From contig LFCR01000002.1 in assembly GCA_001189215.1 (NCBI GenBank), positions 62,001 through 126,000 of the forward strand: 64,000 nt of DNA. The letters are read 5' to 3'. The position numbers were made by a program, and so were the translations under genes. Positions 23,484 to 33,634 of the stretch are shown here, in pieces. Below the pieces are notes generated by a model. The model had not been told where the DNA came from. It searched no databases and was given only the letters and a program-made list of their open reading frames with translations. How positions within the stretch are numbered: the stretch's first letter is position 1; the number at the start of each line of letters is the position of its first letter. Source of the stretch: Parcubacteria bacterium C7867-008. GTDB taxonomy: Bacteria > Patescibacteria > Paceibacteria > UBA9973 > UBA2103.

Positions 23484-23490
23484 TTGTTTC

Positions 23491-24564
23491 TTACTTAAGT
23501 GAACAGTGTGTCATCACCTTACAACCAGAGAAAGGATTCTTTGCGCTACGAACTTCAAAGTGGAGGTGATTACCGGTTGCCTCACCTGTAGCGCCTACAT
23601 AGCCGATAAGTTCTCCGGCTGAAACCTTCTCGCCAACAGATGACACATCCTTACTCATGTGTGCGTAGAGAGTTTGTGAGCCGTTTGCGTGAGAGATAAC
23701 CACATAACTGCCATATCCACCGTTCCACGCTGCATCAGCCTTAGAAATGATCACGGTGCCTCCAGCTGCTGCATAAATAGGAGTTCCTGATGGCGCACCG
23801 AGGTCCACACCATTGTTTCCGTGTACTCCCTGGGTAAGAAGTGCTCCTGGAACAGGATTAGTGAAGTATCCAGAGCCAGCACTTACCGATGTTGTAGCCT
23901 TTGCGGTAGTCGTTGTCTTGGTTGTGGTGGTTTTGGTCGTAGTTTTTGCAGGAGCCTTGGTCGCTACAGCACTTATTTCACCACCTGGAATAATTATCTG
24001 AGAATCTGCCTGGAGGCTTGCATCAGTACCAAGACCATTGAATGTAGCGATTTCTTGCGTATCAGCATTAAATTTCTTAGCTATCGAAGCAAGTGTCTCA
24101 CCCTTAGCTACCGTATGCTTTATTCCCGACGTAGGGAGAATAACAAGAGACATACCCGGACGAATGGTGCTCTTAATCGTTAGATTGTTGGCCCAAAGGA
24201 TTGTGTTGGTTGAAACACCAAAGGATTGAGCAATCTTTGAAAGGGAATCACCTTCTTTAACTACATATACGGAAATACTGCCCTTAGGGTCTGCAGCAGT
24301 TGCTGAAGAACCACTTGCATCAGGAAGAGTGCCTTCAGGACCACTGCTTGCCATAAGGGCAGAGTCGTTTGAGAGCGCGAGCTCAACACCACCCTTGGTA
24401 GGGTTTGGATCGGTGTTTACCGCAGCCTCAAGGAGTTCGAGGGTAGGGTCATGCAGAATAGGTTGTGACACCTCATCAGCGCTTACTTTCCTAAAAGGCC
24501 AGAACGCCCCTACTGGGCGTGGAAGGAAATATGCGCCTATTCCAGCGGCAATCAGGACGATCAC
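23491..24564 (-). CDS. M23 metallopeptidase with two LysM domains
   Basis: The protein (at least 357 residues) cuts peptidoglycan cross-links outside the membrane. It has an N-terminal membrane helix, two LysM modules (YVVKEGDSLSKIAQSFGVS and HTVAKGETLASIAKKFNAD), a Thr/Lys-rich linker and an M23 domain with HGNNGVDLG and HLHFEV metal ligands. The only conventional start, GTG at 24564, would cut the membrane helix short. The frame stays open for about 32 further codons upstream, without ATG, GTG or TTG, so a non-standard start is possible. Confidence 0.88.
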   Translation of the reverse strand: MIVLIAAGIGAYFLPRPVGAFWPFRKVSADEVSQPILHDPTLELLEAAVNTDPNPTKGGVELALSNDSALMASSGPEGTLPDASGSSATAADPKGSISVYVVKEGDSLSKIAQSFGVSTNTILWANNLTIKSTIRPGMSLVILPTSGIKHTVAKGETLASIAKKFNADTQEIATFNGLGTDASLQADSQIIIPGGEISAVATKAPAKTTTKTTTTKTTTTAKATTSVSAGSGYFTNPVPGALLTQGVHGNNGVDLGAPSGTPIYAAAGGTVIISKADAAWNGGYGSYVVISHANGSQTLYAHMSKDVSSVGEKVSAGELIGYVGATGEATGNHLHFEVRSAKNPFSGCKVMTHCSLK

Positions 24565-24868
24565 CAGAAGGGATGCTGCGTATGAGTTCTGACTTGTGCC
24601 CGAAGGCTCCTTATCAGAAGAATCAATGAGGAATGAAATACGTGGTGAGGGGAACTTCAGTCAAACTTCAGAATACAAAAATGGCTTACCTAGGCCATCT
24701 CTTGAGTACATCCATGTCTATCAACCCGGTAAGTATACCGCCCTCGAAGGCTCGGTCAACGGGTTGACAAGGTACCTGTTGAGAAGGTGAATAAGGCATG
24801 AATTGTGACAGAAAGTCAAAATAATGACCTATTATAGGTGGGGAGAGCGTCTTTGCTATAGTGCATTG
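24565..24868. other. Intergenic region between M23 gene and uvrD-like gene
   Basis: Contains the possible coding extension of the M23 gene, a TTGACA at about 24764, and a TATAGT box (24857-24862) 6 bases before the uvrD ATG. A plus-strand frame at 24596-24790 has no protein-like features. Otherwise I see nothing. Confidence 0.4.
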
Positions 24869-26812
24869 ATGGATCACCTGCAGCCTGAGTACGTTTCACA
24901 TCTAAACCCACGCCAGAAAGAGGCGGTTCTTGCTACCAATGGGCCGGTTTCAGTGCTTGCGGGAGCAGGATCTGGCAAAACCTCAGTACTCACCACCCGC
25001 ATATACCATTTAATGCGCCAAGGCGTACCTGCAGATAAGATTCTTGCTGTTACATTCACCAACAAAGCTGCTCGTGAGATGCGCGAACGCCTCCACGCCA
25101 AACTTCCAGACACACCGCTACCGTTTGTAGCCACCTTCCATGGTCTAGGTAGGGAACTGCTTCAAACGTACGGTTCTGTTATTGGCGTATCCCGTCACTT
25201 CACTATTTATGATCGTGATGATTCGAAGAGTGCGATACGAGAAGCACTTAAAGCGCTTGATGTTGATCCTAAAGAGGTACCGCCTGCTGCAATACTGTCT
25301 CGCATATCAAAAGCAAAGAGTGAGGGACAAACACTATCTGCATTTCGTGAGAAACATGGCCGAGAAAGTTTTCGTTCACGCATAACGGTAGACGTATGGG
25401 CACGCTACGATGAAACACTTAAGAAAGAAAAGGCACTCGACTTTGATGATCTCATTGTGCTTCCAGTACATCTGTTACGTGATCATCTCGATGTGCGCGC
25501 ACGCGTGCAGGAACGATTCTCACATTTACATATAGATGAGTATCAAGACACAAATGAGCTGCAAGGAAAACTTGCACACTATATTGCGGGTGATCGTAAG
25601 AATATATTTGTTGTGGGTGATATCGATCAATCCATTTACACGTGGCGTGGGGCAACGATCGATAATCTTTTAAAGTTCGAAGAAACCTATCCTGGTGCAA
25701 AACATATTGTGCTCGAACATAACTACCGATCCACAGCGACTATCGTTGAAGCATCAAATCAAATCATCGAACGTAACAAGAATCGAAAAGATAAACACGC
25801 AATCACAAACAACATGAAAGGTGATCGCATTACAATCCACCCTGCAGCCACTGCAGAAGGTGAGGCATTGTGGGTCGCACGTGAAGCACGTCGATTGATT
25901 GAGCGCGGTACAACGCCTGAAGAGATTGCGGTTCTCTATAGAACTAACTTCCAGAGCCGCACACTAGAAGAAGCGTTCTTGGCATGCTCTGTGCCATATA
26001 AGCTTCTAGGTACGCGCTTTTTTGACCGTAAAGAAGTTAAAGACACACTCGCCTGGATACGACTCGCGCTTGATCCAGATCGCGAATCAGATCGCATGCG
26101 TGCAGTGCAGTCACCACCTCGTGGGATAGGCAAAGTAACACTTGGAAAACTTGTGGCAGGGAAGCGTGATGAACTACGCGCAGGAGATAAAGCGAAAGTA
26201 GACACCTTTGAAGCAGTGGTTGCCTCACTACGTGAACTTGCACAGACCGCACTACCGTCTGTGTTTGTAAAACTTGTTATTGAAAAGAGTGGCATTGAAT
26301 CTTCGTTATTAAAGGAAGGTGAGGAAGGACAGGAACGTCTTGAGAACGTAAAAGAACTTGCAACACTAGCGAGTCGCCATGATGAAATACCGGGTCTCGA
26401 TGGTATTGCTGCATTCCTTGCAGAAGCCGCACTCGCGGGTGATCAAGATGAGATGGATCGTCCTGAAGGAGAGCGCAAAGAAAAGAAACCAGGAGTAACA
26501 CTCATGACCGTGCACGCAGCAAAGGGACTTGAGTTCGATGCAGTGTTTGTTACGGGACTCGAAGAAGGACTCTTCCCACATGAAGGTATGGGTGGGGAAG
26601 AAGAGCGTGACGAGGAAGAAGAACGTCGACTCTTTTATGTTGCAATCACTCGTGCAAAGAAACGACTCTTCCTTACGCTCGCTCGCATACGTCGTATCTA
26701 TGGAACAGACTTCATGTCTGAACCATCACAATTCATTCGTGATATTGATCCTGAACTCACGCACTTCGTTGATGCGGGTCCGTTCGGTCCAGAGGCTATC
26801 ATAGAAGCATAA
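24869..26812 (+). CDS. UvrD/PcrA/Rep-family DNA helicase
   Basis: The 647-residue superfamily 1A helicase unwinds DNA 3'-5' in repair and replication restart. Motifs: Walker A AGAGSGKTS (31-39), FTNKAAREMRERL, DEYQDTNELQ (Walker B), GDIDQSIYTWRGA, VLEHNYRSTATIV, TVHAAKGLEFDAVF, and YVAITRAKKRL. It is shorter than the 720-740 residues typical of UvrD/PcrA. The ATG at 24869 is preceded by a TATAGT box at 6 bases, so a leaderless mRNA is likely. rsmA follows 2 bases after the stop. Confidence 0.93.
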   Translation: MDHLQPEYVSHLNPRQKEAVLATNGPVSVLAGAGSGKTSVLTTRIYHLMRQGVPADKILAVTFTNKAAREMRERLHAKLPDTPLPFVATFHGLGRELLQTYGSVIGVSRHFTIYDRDDSKSAIREALKALDVDPKEVPPAAILSRISKAKSEGQTLSAFREKHGRESFRSRITVDVWARYDETLKKEKALDFDDLIVLPVHLLRDHLDVRARVQERFSHLHIDEYQDTNELQGKLAHYIAGDRKNIFVVGDIDQSIYTWRGATIDNLLKFEETYPGAKHIVLEHNYRSTATIVEASNQIIERNKNRKDKHAITNNMKGDRITIHPAATAEGEALWVAREARRLIERGTTPEEIAVLYRTNFQSRTLEEAFLACSVPYKLLGTRFFDRKEVKDTLAWIRLALDPDRESDRMRAVQSPPRGIGKVTLGKLVAGKRDELRAGDKAKVDTFEAVVASLRELAQTALPSVFVKLVIEKSGIESSLLKEGEEGQERLENVKELATLASRHDEIPGLDGIAAFLAEAALAGDQDEMDRPEGERKEKKPGVTLMTVHAAKGLEFDAVFVTGLEEGLFPHEGMGGEEERDEEEERRLFYVAITRAKKRLFLTLARIRRIYGTDFMSEPSQFIRDIDPELTHFVDAGPFGPEAIIEA

Positions 26813-26814
26813 GT

Positions 26815-27600
26815 ATGTTTGCTAAGAAATCACTCGGACAGAACTTTCTCATGCACGCTCAGACGGCGGAGCGTATCGTGCAAGCAGCCAAATTACCGGA
26901 AGGAGCACTCGTACTCGAAATTGGTCCCGGTACCGGTATGCTTACCCGCGCACTCCTTGCCCAGAATCTAAAAGTCGTTGCAGTGGAAGCAGACGACACG
27001 CTCGCACCTGAGCTTGAAGAGACCTTTGCTCCAGAAATAGCATCGAAGCAATTGAAGATTGTGCATGCGGATATACGAAACTTCGATCCAAGCATCATAG
27101 AAGGGGAATACCACTTGGTGGCAAACATTCCTTATTACATAACGGGGGAAATCATTCGTTCCTTCCTTACCGCCGGACACCAGCCCCGTTCTATGACTCT
27201 TTTGGTACAGAAAGAGGTGGCAGAGCGTATTGCACGAAGCAAGAAAGAGAGTCTTCTTTCGCTCTCGGTGAGGGTGTTTGGCACCCCAGAGTACTGTTTT
27301 ACCGTGCCCCGGGGCGCATTTCGGCCTGCACCGAACGTTGATTCGGCAGTTTTAGCTATACGAAATATAGATTCTGAAGCATTTTCAGATAAAAGTAAGG
27401 AGAATTACTTCTTTTCCGTTATACGAGCGGGATTTGCACACAAGCGTAAGCGCTTAGCGAAGAATCTTGAGGATGTGGCATCTGTTGAACAGGTTACGTC
27501 CGCATTTGATGCAGCCTCACTGGACAAAAACATTCGTCCGGAAGATCTTTCACTTGAAGATTGGAAGCTACTTACACAATCACTTTCAAACAGTTCATAA
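26815..27600 (+). CDS. rsmA: 16S rRNA dimethyladenosine transferase RsmA (KsgA)
   Basis: The 261-residue enzyme dimethylates two adjacent adenosines in helix 45 of 16S rRNA. Evidence: KKSLGQNFLM at the N-terminus, SAM motif VLEIGPGTGMLTRAL, ANIPYYITGEIIR (the NIPY catalytic motif), and FRPAPNVDSAVL near the C-terminal domain. Normal length. Co-transcribed with the helicase gene. Confidence 0.95.
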   Translation: MFAKKSLGQNFLMHAQTAERIVQAAKLPEGALVLEIGPGTGMLTRALLAQNLKVVAVEADDTLAPELEETFAPEIASKQLKIVHADIRNFDPSIIEGEYHLVANIPYYITGEIIRSFLTAGHQPRSMTLLVQKEVAERIARSKKESLLSLSVRVFGTPEYCFTVPRGAFRPAPNVDSAVLAIRNIDSEAFSDKSKENYFFSVIRAGFAHKRKRLAKNLEDVASVEQVTSAFDAASLDKNIRPEDLSLEDWKLLTQSLSNSS

Positions 27601-27668
27601 CGTATACACACCATATATAGTTGCGCCCTGCTTCACGTGCTGATCATGGTACTATTTATCAAGCAATT

Positions 27669-28682
27669 ATGGCGTTGTCTGCTCGATCAATCCGCATCAT
27701 CGCAGCATCAGCACTATCACTAGTGCTTATTGTTGGCGCATACGTTACGTCTGGTCCTATAGATTTTCTTAGGAGTCGAGTTGCAGACGCGCAGTCTACT
27801 GAATCACTCCTTAAGGCATACGCAGCAAAAGATAGTGATGGCGATGCACTTCCAGACTGGCAGGAAGCACTCTACGGTACTGACCCTAACAATGCGCACT
27901 CATTTGATAAGACGCTCACTGATAACGAAGCAGTAAACAAAGGTCTCGTTACCCCAAAGACGTCTGCGGTGGTGCCAGTTGATCCAGCACTAGATACTCC
28001 TGATACTGCTGCTGATGTTCCTGGGAAAGATCCGGCACCAGGCAGTATTACGGACGAGTTTGGAAGACAGTTTTTCCAAGAATATGTTGCTGCATCTAAC
28101 GGTGGCCAACTTTCTGAGGAAGATAAGGATGCACTCATTGCAAAACTTCTTGCTCAGTACAGTCAAAAGGCAAGCACAGTACTCATTTCAACCTATACCC
28201 CCGTATCAGTACGCACATCTTCTGATGTAACAATCACAGAGTATGCGGAGAGTATCGAACAGGTTGTACGTCAGAATGATGTACCCCCTGATGCGAGTGA
28301 TCCGGTAACACTTATGCAAGGATTCTTGGAAGACAGCGATCCTGCTGCATACAAGAAACTTGTTGGCCTTAGTAAGGCATACTCTGGAATAACAAAAGAC
28401 CTTCTATCTGTTACCGTGCCTCCGCAACTCGCATCGGAACACCTCGCACTGATTCAGTCTTTTGACACGCTCGCGCGCTCAACAAAAGCAGTAACAAAAT
28501 ATGAAGATGATCCCCTCGCGGTTCTAGGGTCTCTCTCGCTCCTACAACCAACTGTACATACGCTTATGCTTTCTCTCCTTACAACTGGTCGTGGAGTTAT
28601 TGCTGAGAGTGGGGAGCCAAGCGATGGAATGCCAGGTGCACTTATTCTAAAAGTGGTACGTGCCGCAGGAGAACAGCCATGA
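27669..28682 (+). CDS. Secreted/anchored protein with calcium-binding thrombospondin-3-like repeat
   Basis: The 337-residue protein has an N-terminal hydrophobic helix (about 8-26), then AKDSDGDALPDWQEALYGTDPNN, a Ca-binding D-x-D-x-D-G-x-x-D-x-x-E loop as in thrombospondin type 3 or dockerin-like repeats, and a helical C-terminal part. It is the first gene of an eleven-gene run ending in 39799 with secretion ATPase genes, so a role in assembling or presenting that machine is likely. A GTACTAT box precedes the ATG. It overlaps the next gene by 4 bases. Confidence 0.7.
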   Translation: MALSARSIRIIAASALSLVLIVGAYVTSGPIDFLRSRVADAQSTESLLKAYAAKDSDGDALPDWQEALYGTDPNNAHSFDKTLTDNEAVNKGLVTPKTSAVVPVDPALDTPDTAADVPGKDPAPGSITDEFGRQFFQEYVAASNGGQLSEEDKDALIAKLLAQYSQKASTVLISTYTPVSVRTSSDVTITEYAESIEQVVRQNDVPPDASDPVTLMQGFLEDSDPAAYKKLVGLSKAYSGITKDLLSVTVPPQLASEHLALIQSFDTLARSTKAVTKYEDDPLAVLGSLSLLQPTVHTLMLSLLTTGRGVIAESGEPSDGMPGALILKVVRAAGEQP

Positions 28683-30100
28683 GTACAAACCGCCTCCCAC
28701 GTATAGCGACTGCTGGAATGTGTTTTGCACTTGTCTTAAGTCTTACCTTTGCACCATTCTCATTTAGTACACCGAGAGCGAGTGCCCAACTTCCTGTTAC
28801 CGATGCTGCGGTTCTTATTGCACTTACTCCACTTAATGTAAGTGCGGCAACAAGCGCAGAAGGTAACTTCTTTGATGCACATATCCGTCCTATTCTTGAT
28901 GGTCTCGCATGGACTGTAGCAAAAGTAGCAGTTCAATCTCTCACTCGTAGCGTGGTGAACTGGATTAACTCAGGTTTCCAAGGCTCCCCTGCATTCGTTG
29001 GAGACCTTAAGCAGAATCTTCAGGAACTCGGGGATACGGTTGCTGACGACTTTTTTGACTCACTTCAAGATAATACGGGTGTAGATGTACGCTCTCCATT
29101 CAAAGACCAGGTGACCCAAGCACTTCGTGACAACTACTACCGCACAACGGGTGGATTCTACGGAAGCAACTACGATCTAGATCGCTATAGCGATGATCCT
29201 GCTGCTTTCGTTAATGGTCACTTTGCGAAGGGTGGTTTTGACGCAATGTTTGCCGCAATGGCACAGGATGAGAACACACCACTTGGTGCATACCGCGCAG
29301 GACAGGATTCACTTGCGAGAAAGGTTGAAGACTTCCGTGTAAACCGTCTCCACGAACTTACATGGGGCAAAGGATTCATGTCTTGGCGCGGTAACTGTCT
29401 CGTAAAGCAGCCTGCAGGCACTCCTACCTCTCTGCAAAAGAAAGATAGCTGTCTTTCTTATGAGATTAAAACTCCTGGATCGGTTATTGAAAGCACTCTT
29501 GGTATCACCGCATCATCCCCACTTCGTCAGCTTGAACTCGCCGACTCATTCAATGAGATTATCGGTGCACTTGCGGGTCAGCTTGTTGGACAAATACTTG
29601 GTGGTACGGGTCTTTCCGGAGCCTCACAGCCTCGCCCAGGGGGTGGTAGCTCATACTTAGATGAAGCAACTGACCCTGATCAGTACTCTCAAAACTCAAC
29701 TAGCCTCGCAAATGGTTTCATTAAGAACGTTAGAGACGAGCAAACACGGACAAAGACCTATCAGAGGGATTGGCAAACAGTGCAGTCTGCTGCAGAAGAT
29801 GCAGGAAGCTGTGTTGACGACAGTGTAGTTCTTGATGCGGTTGAACGATCTAAAGCAGGACTTGAAAAAGCATCTGCTGCACTATCTGCACTCGACAAGA
29901 TCAGTGCAAAGATATCGGCCGCTCAGAACTCAACTAACTCCTCAGCAGCACTCACCTCAGTCTCTGCTGAATTCCAAGAACTTACTTCATCAGGTACGTT
30001 TATTACTGCTGGTGAGCAGGTTGAGGCACAGACACAGGCAAGTGATTCAGAGGGTACTCTATACAAGAAACTCACAGCAACTTGCGGAAGTAAGCGATAA
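28679..30100 (+). CDS. Secreted protein of the type IV secretion-like cluster
   Basis: The 473-residue protein has a signal peptide (cleavage near RASAQ, residue 35), amphipathic helices, a few Cys (such as GNCLV and DSCLSYE) and a helical C-terminal coiled part. No named domain is recognised. ATGA overlap with the upstream gene and a 4-base gap to the TrbL-like gene indicate one operon. Its place next to the polytopic channel protein suggests a periplasm-side partner. Confidence 0.65.
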   Translation: MSTNRLPRIATAGMCFALVLSLTFAPFSFSTPRASAQLPVTDAAVLIALTPLNVSAATSAEGNFFDAHIRPILDGLAWTVAKVAVQSLTRSVVNWINSGFQGSPAFVGDLKQNLQELGDTVADDFFDSLQDNTGVDVRSPFKDQVTQALRDNYYRTTGGFYGSNYDLDRYSDDPAAFVNGHFAKGGFDAMFAAMAQDENTPLGAYRAGQDSLARKVEDFRVNRLHELTWGKGFMSWRGNCLVKQPAGTPTSLQKKDSCLSYEIKTPGSVIESTLGITASSPLRQLELADSFNEIIGALAGQLVGQILGGTGLSGASQPRPGGGSSYLDEATDPDQYSQNSTSLANGFIKNVRDEQTRTKTYQRDWQTVQSAAEDAGSCVDDSVVLDAVERSKAGLEKASAALSALDKISAKISAAQNSTNSSAALTSVSAEFQELTSSGTFITAGEQVEAQTQASDSEGTLYKKLTATCGSKR

Positions 30101-30104
30101 CCCT

Positions 30105-32360
30105 ATGCGAATTACATCCCTGATGCTTCGCTCGGTACTCGTTGCAGTTTTATTTGTAGTACTAGTACTCCCCGGGGTACCTGTACACGCCCAACAACCT
30201 GCACCAACAAAGCCTGTTACTCCAGCCGCAGCAACACCTGCTCCTACGGCTGCTCCTACTGCCGCTGGGCAACCTGCTAAAACATCAGAAAGTCTTGGCG
30301 ATAAGATAAAGGATGGAGCTGCAGCTGTAGGAGACATTGGTAGTTGTGCCAAAGATTTTGGAAACTGTCTTCTTAATGCAGTGGGGAACGCCGTGGGTGG
30401 TTTTGCAAACTTTATACTGGCTCTCTCTGGAGTCCTTCTCAACTTTGTAATAGTTAAAACGGTATTCCAGTTCTCAACACTTGTTGGTAACTCGCAGGGT
30501 CTATTAACCTCATGGGGAATACTGCGTGATCTTGGAAACCTGGTGCTGTTGTTCGGGTTTGTTCTGATGGGGCTCGGTACTATTTTGGATACGAATAAAC
30601 TCCCAGACAAAAAAGCAATTCCAATGCTCATAGTCTTTGCAGTTCTTCTGAACTTTAGTCTCTTTGCTGCTGAAGCGGTTATTGATACATCTAACGTGCT
30701 TACATCAGCAATATACGCACAAGCAAACACTAATCCATGTTATTCGGAGGCGTGTGATATTAACGTGGGCCTTGGAGGAACCATAATGGAGGCAACCGGG
30801 CTTTCAACTCTAAACAATGTCCCAACTGACAGCTATTCCAAAAAGGCCAACAAACTTAGTATCATTTTTGGGTTGGCTGCATTCGCCATAATTGGTAGCG
30901 TTGTACTCTTTGCTGCTGCAATAATGCTGGCATTCAGAGCAGTTACACTAACAGGTTTGATAATTATCTCTCCCATTGGTTTTGCTGGAATGGCTATTCC
31001 TCCACTTAAAAAGTATGCAACACAGTGGTGGAATGCACTTATACATCAAGCATTCTTTGCTCCTCTACTGTTCCTGTTCATCCTTATAACGCTAAAAGTA
31101 ACCGAAGGGTTTGCTGCAGGGACTACGAATAAGGGCCTCGCCTCAGCGCTGCTAGCGCAGGGCACATCGGAAATGGGCATCATTATGGTGTTCATGCTGA
31201 TCATTGGCGGTCTCGTTGCGTCACTTATGGCTGCAAAGAAGTTTGGCGCCATGGGAGCAGACTATGCGATCAATACAGCAGGGAAGGTGGTAGGTGGAGC
31301 AACATTCGGTACCGCTGGATTTGTTGGAAGAAGAACTATCGGTGCTGGTTCATTGGCAGCCGCCCGCACCATACGCTCACAGAGCTGGGGCGCAACAGGG
31401 GCTGGTCGCATACTGGCAGGAGTTGCTGACCGGGGCGGGAAGGCAAGTTATGACTTCCGTAAAACGAAGATTGCAGCTCAAGCTTCTAAGAAAACTAAGA
31501 TTGACTTTGGCACTCCAGGTAAAACTGCATCTGGTGGCTTTGCCGCAATAGAAAAGAAAGATATCGATAAGAAGACTGCATACGCAAAGTCTCTTGAAAT
31601 GAGTGAGAGCCAGAAGATAGAGAAAGAGAAACTTGGTGCTGCAAAAGAGACTGCTGCAGGTGAGCAGGCCGTTTCTGTTGTCGACACCAACACACGAAGA
31701 GCAGCCGCTGAAGCAACTAAGAAACAAATCAAAGACACTTGGGCTCCTCGCGAGCAACAGCTTAATACCGAGATTGCTGCTCTTGAAAGCAAGGCAGTAG
31801 CAAATGCTGGTGGGGCAGAGGTATCTCGTCTTGATACAGAAATCGCTATTGAAAAACTTAAAGCGCAACGCTTCCAAGCAACAGGACAGACTACAGAGTG
31901 GATGGATGCTGAAAACAAAGTCAAAGCGCTTCAGAAGCAGCGTGCAGAGTTTGTTGATGTTGAAACCAAACTCAATGCACTTAGGGATGCAAAGACTACT
32001 GAGCTTTCTCAATACGAGGCTCAAATCGCTGTGGTTGATGGGGATCTCGCAAGCATCAGTGCAGAGAGTGCAGCAAGCGAGACGGCATACAAAGCGAAAC
32101 TTGATGGAATCGATAAGAGACTCAAGGAGATTGATCCGAAGACTAAACAAGAAAAGTATGCCGAAGGACTTAAGAATGATTGGTACGGTGGGTATAGCAG
32201 TCGTGAAGCAGCTCGAAAAATTAAGACTGACAACAAGAAGAAGTCTCCAGAGAAAGCACTTCTCGAAGCAATTAAGGCTCTTGAAGCAAACACTCCTCCT
32301 CCAGCAGCACCGCCAGCTCCTGGTTCTCCACCACCCCCTCCTACACCCCCAACTCCGTAA
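30105..32360 (+). CDS. TrbL/VirB6-like polytopic membrane protein with long coiled-coil tail
   Basis: The 751-residue protein has a signal peptide (VHAQQ), an Ala/Pro/Thr linker, about seven membrane helices (roughly residues 100-400) ending in small-residue-rich segments as in TrbL/VirB6 channel proteins. A charged coiled coil then spans about 470-725 (Glu/Lys/Ala-rich), followed by a Pro-rich tail. VirB6-type proteins form the inner-membrane platform of type IV secretion systems. The long cytoplasmic coiled coil is unusual. The ATG at 30105 is chosen because it begins the signal peptide; the open frame upstream overlaps the previous gene. Confidence 0.75.
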   Translation: MRITSLMLRSVLVAVLFVVLVLPGVPVHAQQPAPTKPVTPAAATPAPTAAPTAAGQPAKTSESLGDKIKDGAAAVGDIGSCAKDFGNCLLNAVGNAVGGFANFILALSGVLLNFVIVKTVFQFSTLVGNSQGLLTSWGILRDLGNLVLLFGFVLMGLGTILDTNKLPDKKAIPMLIVFAVLLNFSLFAAEAVIDTSNVLTSAIYAQANTNPCYSEACDINVGLGGTIMEATGLSTLNNVPTDSYSKKANKLSIIFGLAAFAIIGSVVLFAAAIMLAFRAVTLTGLIIISPIGFAGMAIPPLKKYATQWWNALIHQAFFAPLLFLFILITLKVTEGFAAGTTNKGLASALLAQGTSEMGIIMVFMLIIGGLVASLMAAKKFGAMGADYAINTAGKVVGGATFGTAGFVGRRTIGAGSLAAARTIRSQSWGATGAGRILAGVADRGGKASYDFRKTKIAAQASKKTKIDFGTPGKTASGGFAAIEKKDIDKKTAYAKSLEMSESQKIEKEKLGAAKETAAGEQAVSVVDTNTRRAAAEATKKQIKDTWAPREQQLNTEIAALESKAVANAGGAEVSRLDTEIAIEKLKAQRFQATGQTTEWMDAENKVKALQKQRAEFVDVETKLNALRDAKTTELSQYEAQIAVVDGDLASISAESAASETAYKAKLDGIDKRLKEIDPKTKQEKYAEGLKNDWYGGYSSREAARKIKTDNKKKSPEKALLEAIKALEANTPPPAAPPAPGSPPPPPTPPTP

Positions 32361-32416
32361 CTAAAGTCACCGTGGAGTAGTGGTAATTATTCCACTCACG
32401 CGCGATACTAAGAGTA

Positions 32417-33613
32417 ATGGGAGAAGAAGAGATCAACATTGATGAGCTCAATCCACAACAGAAGGCTGCCATTCTCATGGCAGACCTTCCTGTTCCTGTT
32501 CAGAACTTTCTTAGAAGTCCTGAGCGCGACGCCGTATCAATTGAATTAAGTACAAAATATAAACTGCACGCTGATCAGGCAGGAGTATTCTCTGATGCAT
32601 ATATCTATATGCTCATGGGAATCTACACTCCTGAAGAGTTTGTACAACAACTTCGTCAGGCACAAATACCAGAAGCTACCGTTCAGGGAATAACCCTTGA
32701 TCTAAATGAACGTGTGTTTAAGCGCCTTCAGAATGCTGAGCGTACGTACACGCCACCAGCCACGCCCGCACCAGCGCCAAAACCAGTACCGCCGCCGGTA
32801 GTAGTTGCTCCGGTTACTCCAAAGCCGATACAACCAACAGTAATGTCTGCACCAATTGTTCCAAAGCCTGTGCAACCTCCTGTAGTTGCTGCTCCAGTCC
32901 TTCCAAAACCAGCTGTTACCGCCCCAGCACCACTGGTCGCAAGCATTCCAACCTTTAATCCTGCACTTGGCCCTGTTCCAACAGAACCAACCCCTACTCC
33001 GACACCATTTGCGCCAGTACCTAAAAGCATGCCTGTTATTCCGGTTCAAGGACCAATGCCAGCTGCTGCTCCAGTTCCACCCCCAGTACCACAAATTCCT
33101 GCCTATATTCCACCGTCGCCAGGAGCGACACCTATATATAGTCCGCCAACAGAGGCAGTGCAGCCTGGAGTACGAACTATGGCTCACGATATTGAGATGA
33201 TTAAAGAGGCTGTTGAGCATCCTCATCCTGTACGTCCAGACGTTCCTCCTCAGATATCTTGGCAGCCAAACTCCCCAGCACGTTCATTCCAGACATCATC
33301 TGTACCAAATACTCTTGCTGCACCAAGTATTCATCCGGCTCCAACCGGCGTGCCTATTGCTCCAATACCATCTATGCCACCGGCTCCAACCATGCCCGCA
33401 CCTTCAGCACCATTATCTGTTGCGGTCCCACCACAGCACACAGCATCAACGCCTCCGTTACCTCCATCTTCAGCACCCGTACCGCACAATCTCCCAACAG
33501 AACCAGCAGCGTATCCATGGCAGCAGCAAACACCAGCATCCGTATCAACGGGTCCAGCGAATCCAATCATAAAAGAGTACAGTGTGGATCCGTATCGTGA
33601 GGTCCCTCAGTAG
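32417..33613 (+). CDS. Pro-rich cytoplasmic protein of the secretion cluster
   Basis: The 398-residue protein has a folded-looking helical N-terminal part (about 1-105, NPQQKAAILMADLPVPVQNFL) and then a very long proline/alanine/valine-rich low-complexity region with PKPVPPPVVV-like repeats. There is no signal or membrane helix. I do not know a named family. It sits directly before PrgI. A GATACT box lies about 9 bases before the ATG. Confidence 0.65.
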   Translation: MGEEEINIDELNPQQKAAILMADLPVPVQNFLRSPERDAVSIELSTKYKLHADQAGVFSDAYIYMLMGIYTPEEFVQQLRQAQIPEATVQGITLDLNERVFKRLQNAERTYTPPATPAPAPKPVPPPVVVAPVTPKPIQPTVMSAPIVPKPVQPPVVAAPVLPKPAVTAPAPLVASIPTFNPALGPVPTEPTPTPTPFAPVPKSMPVIPVQGPMPAAAPVPPPVPQIPAYIPPSPGATPIYSPPTEAVQPGVRTMAHDIEMIKEAVEHPHPVRPDVPPQISWQPNSPARSFQTSSVPNTLAAPSIHPAPTGVPIAPIPSMPPAPTMPAPSAPLSVAVPPQHTASTPPLPPSSAPVPHNLPTEPAAYPWQQQTPASVSTGPANPIIKEYSVDPYREVPQ

Positions 33614-33634
33614 GGAACTGATATACTCAAGGTA

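Noticed and set aside
24596..24790. A 64-residue plus-strand frame in the M23-uvrD intergenic region
   Set aside because: It overlaps the probable N-terminal extension of the M23 gene, and nothing in its sequence looks like a folded protein.
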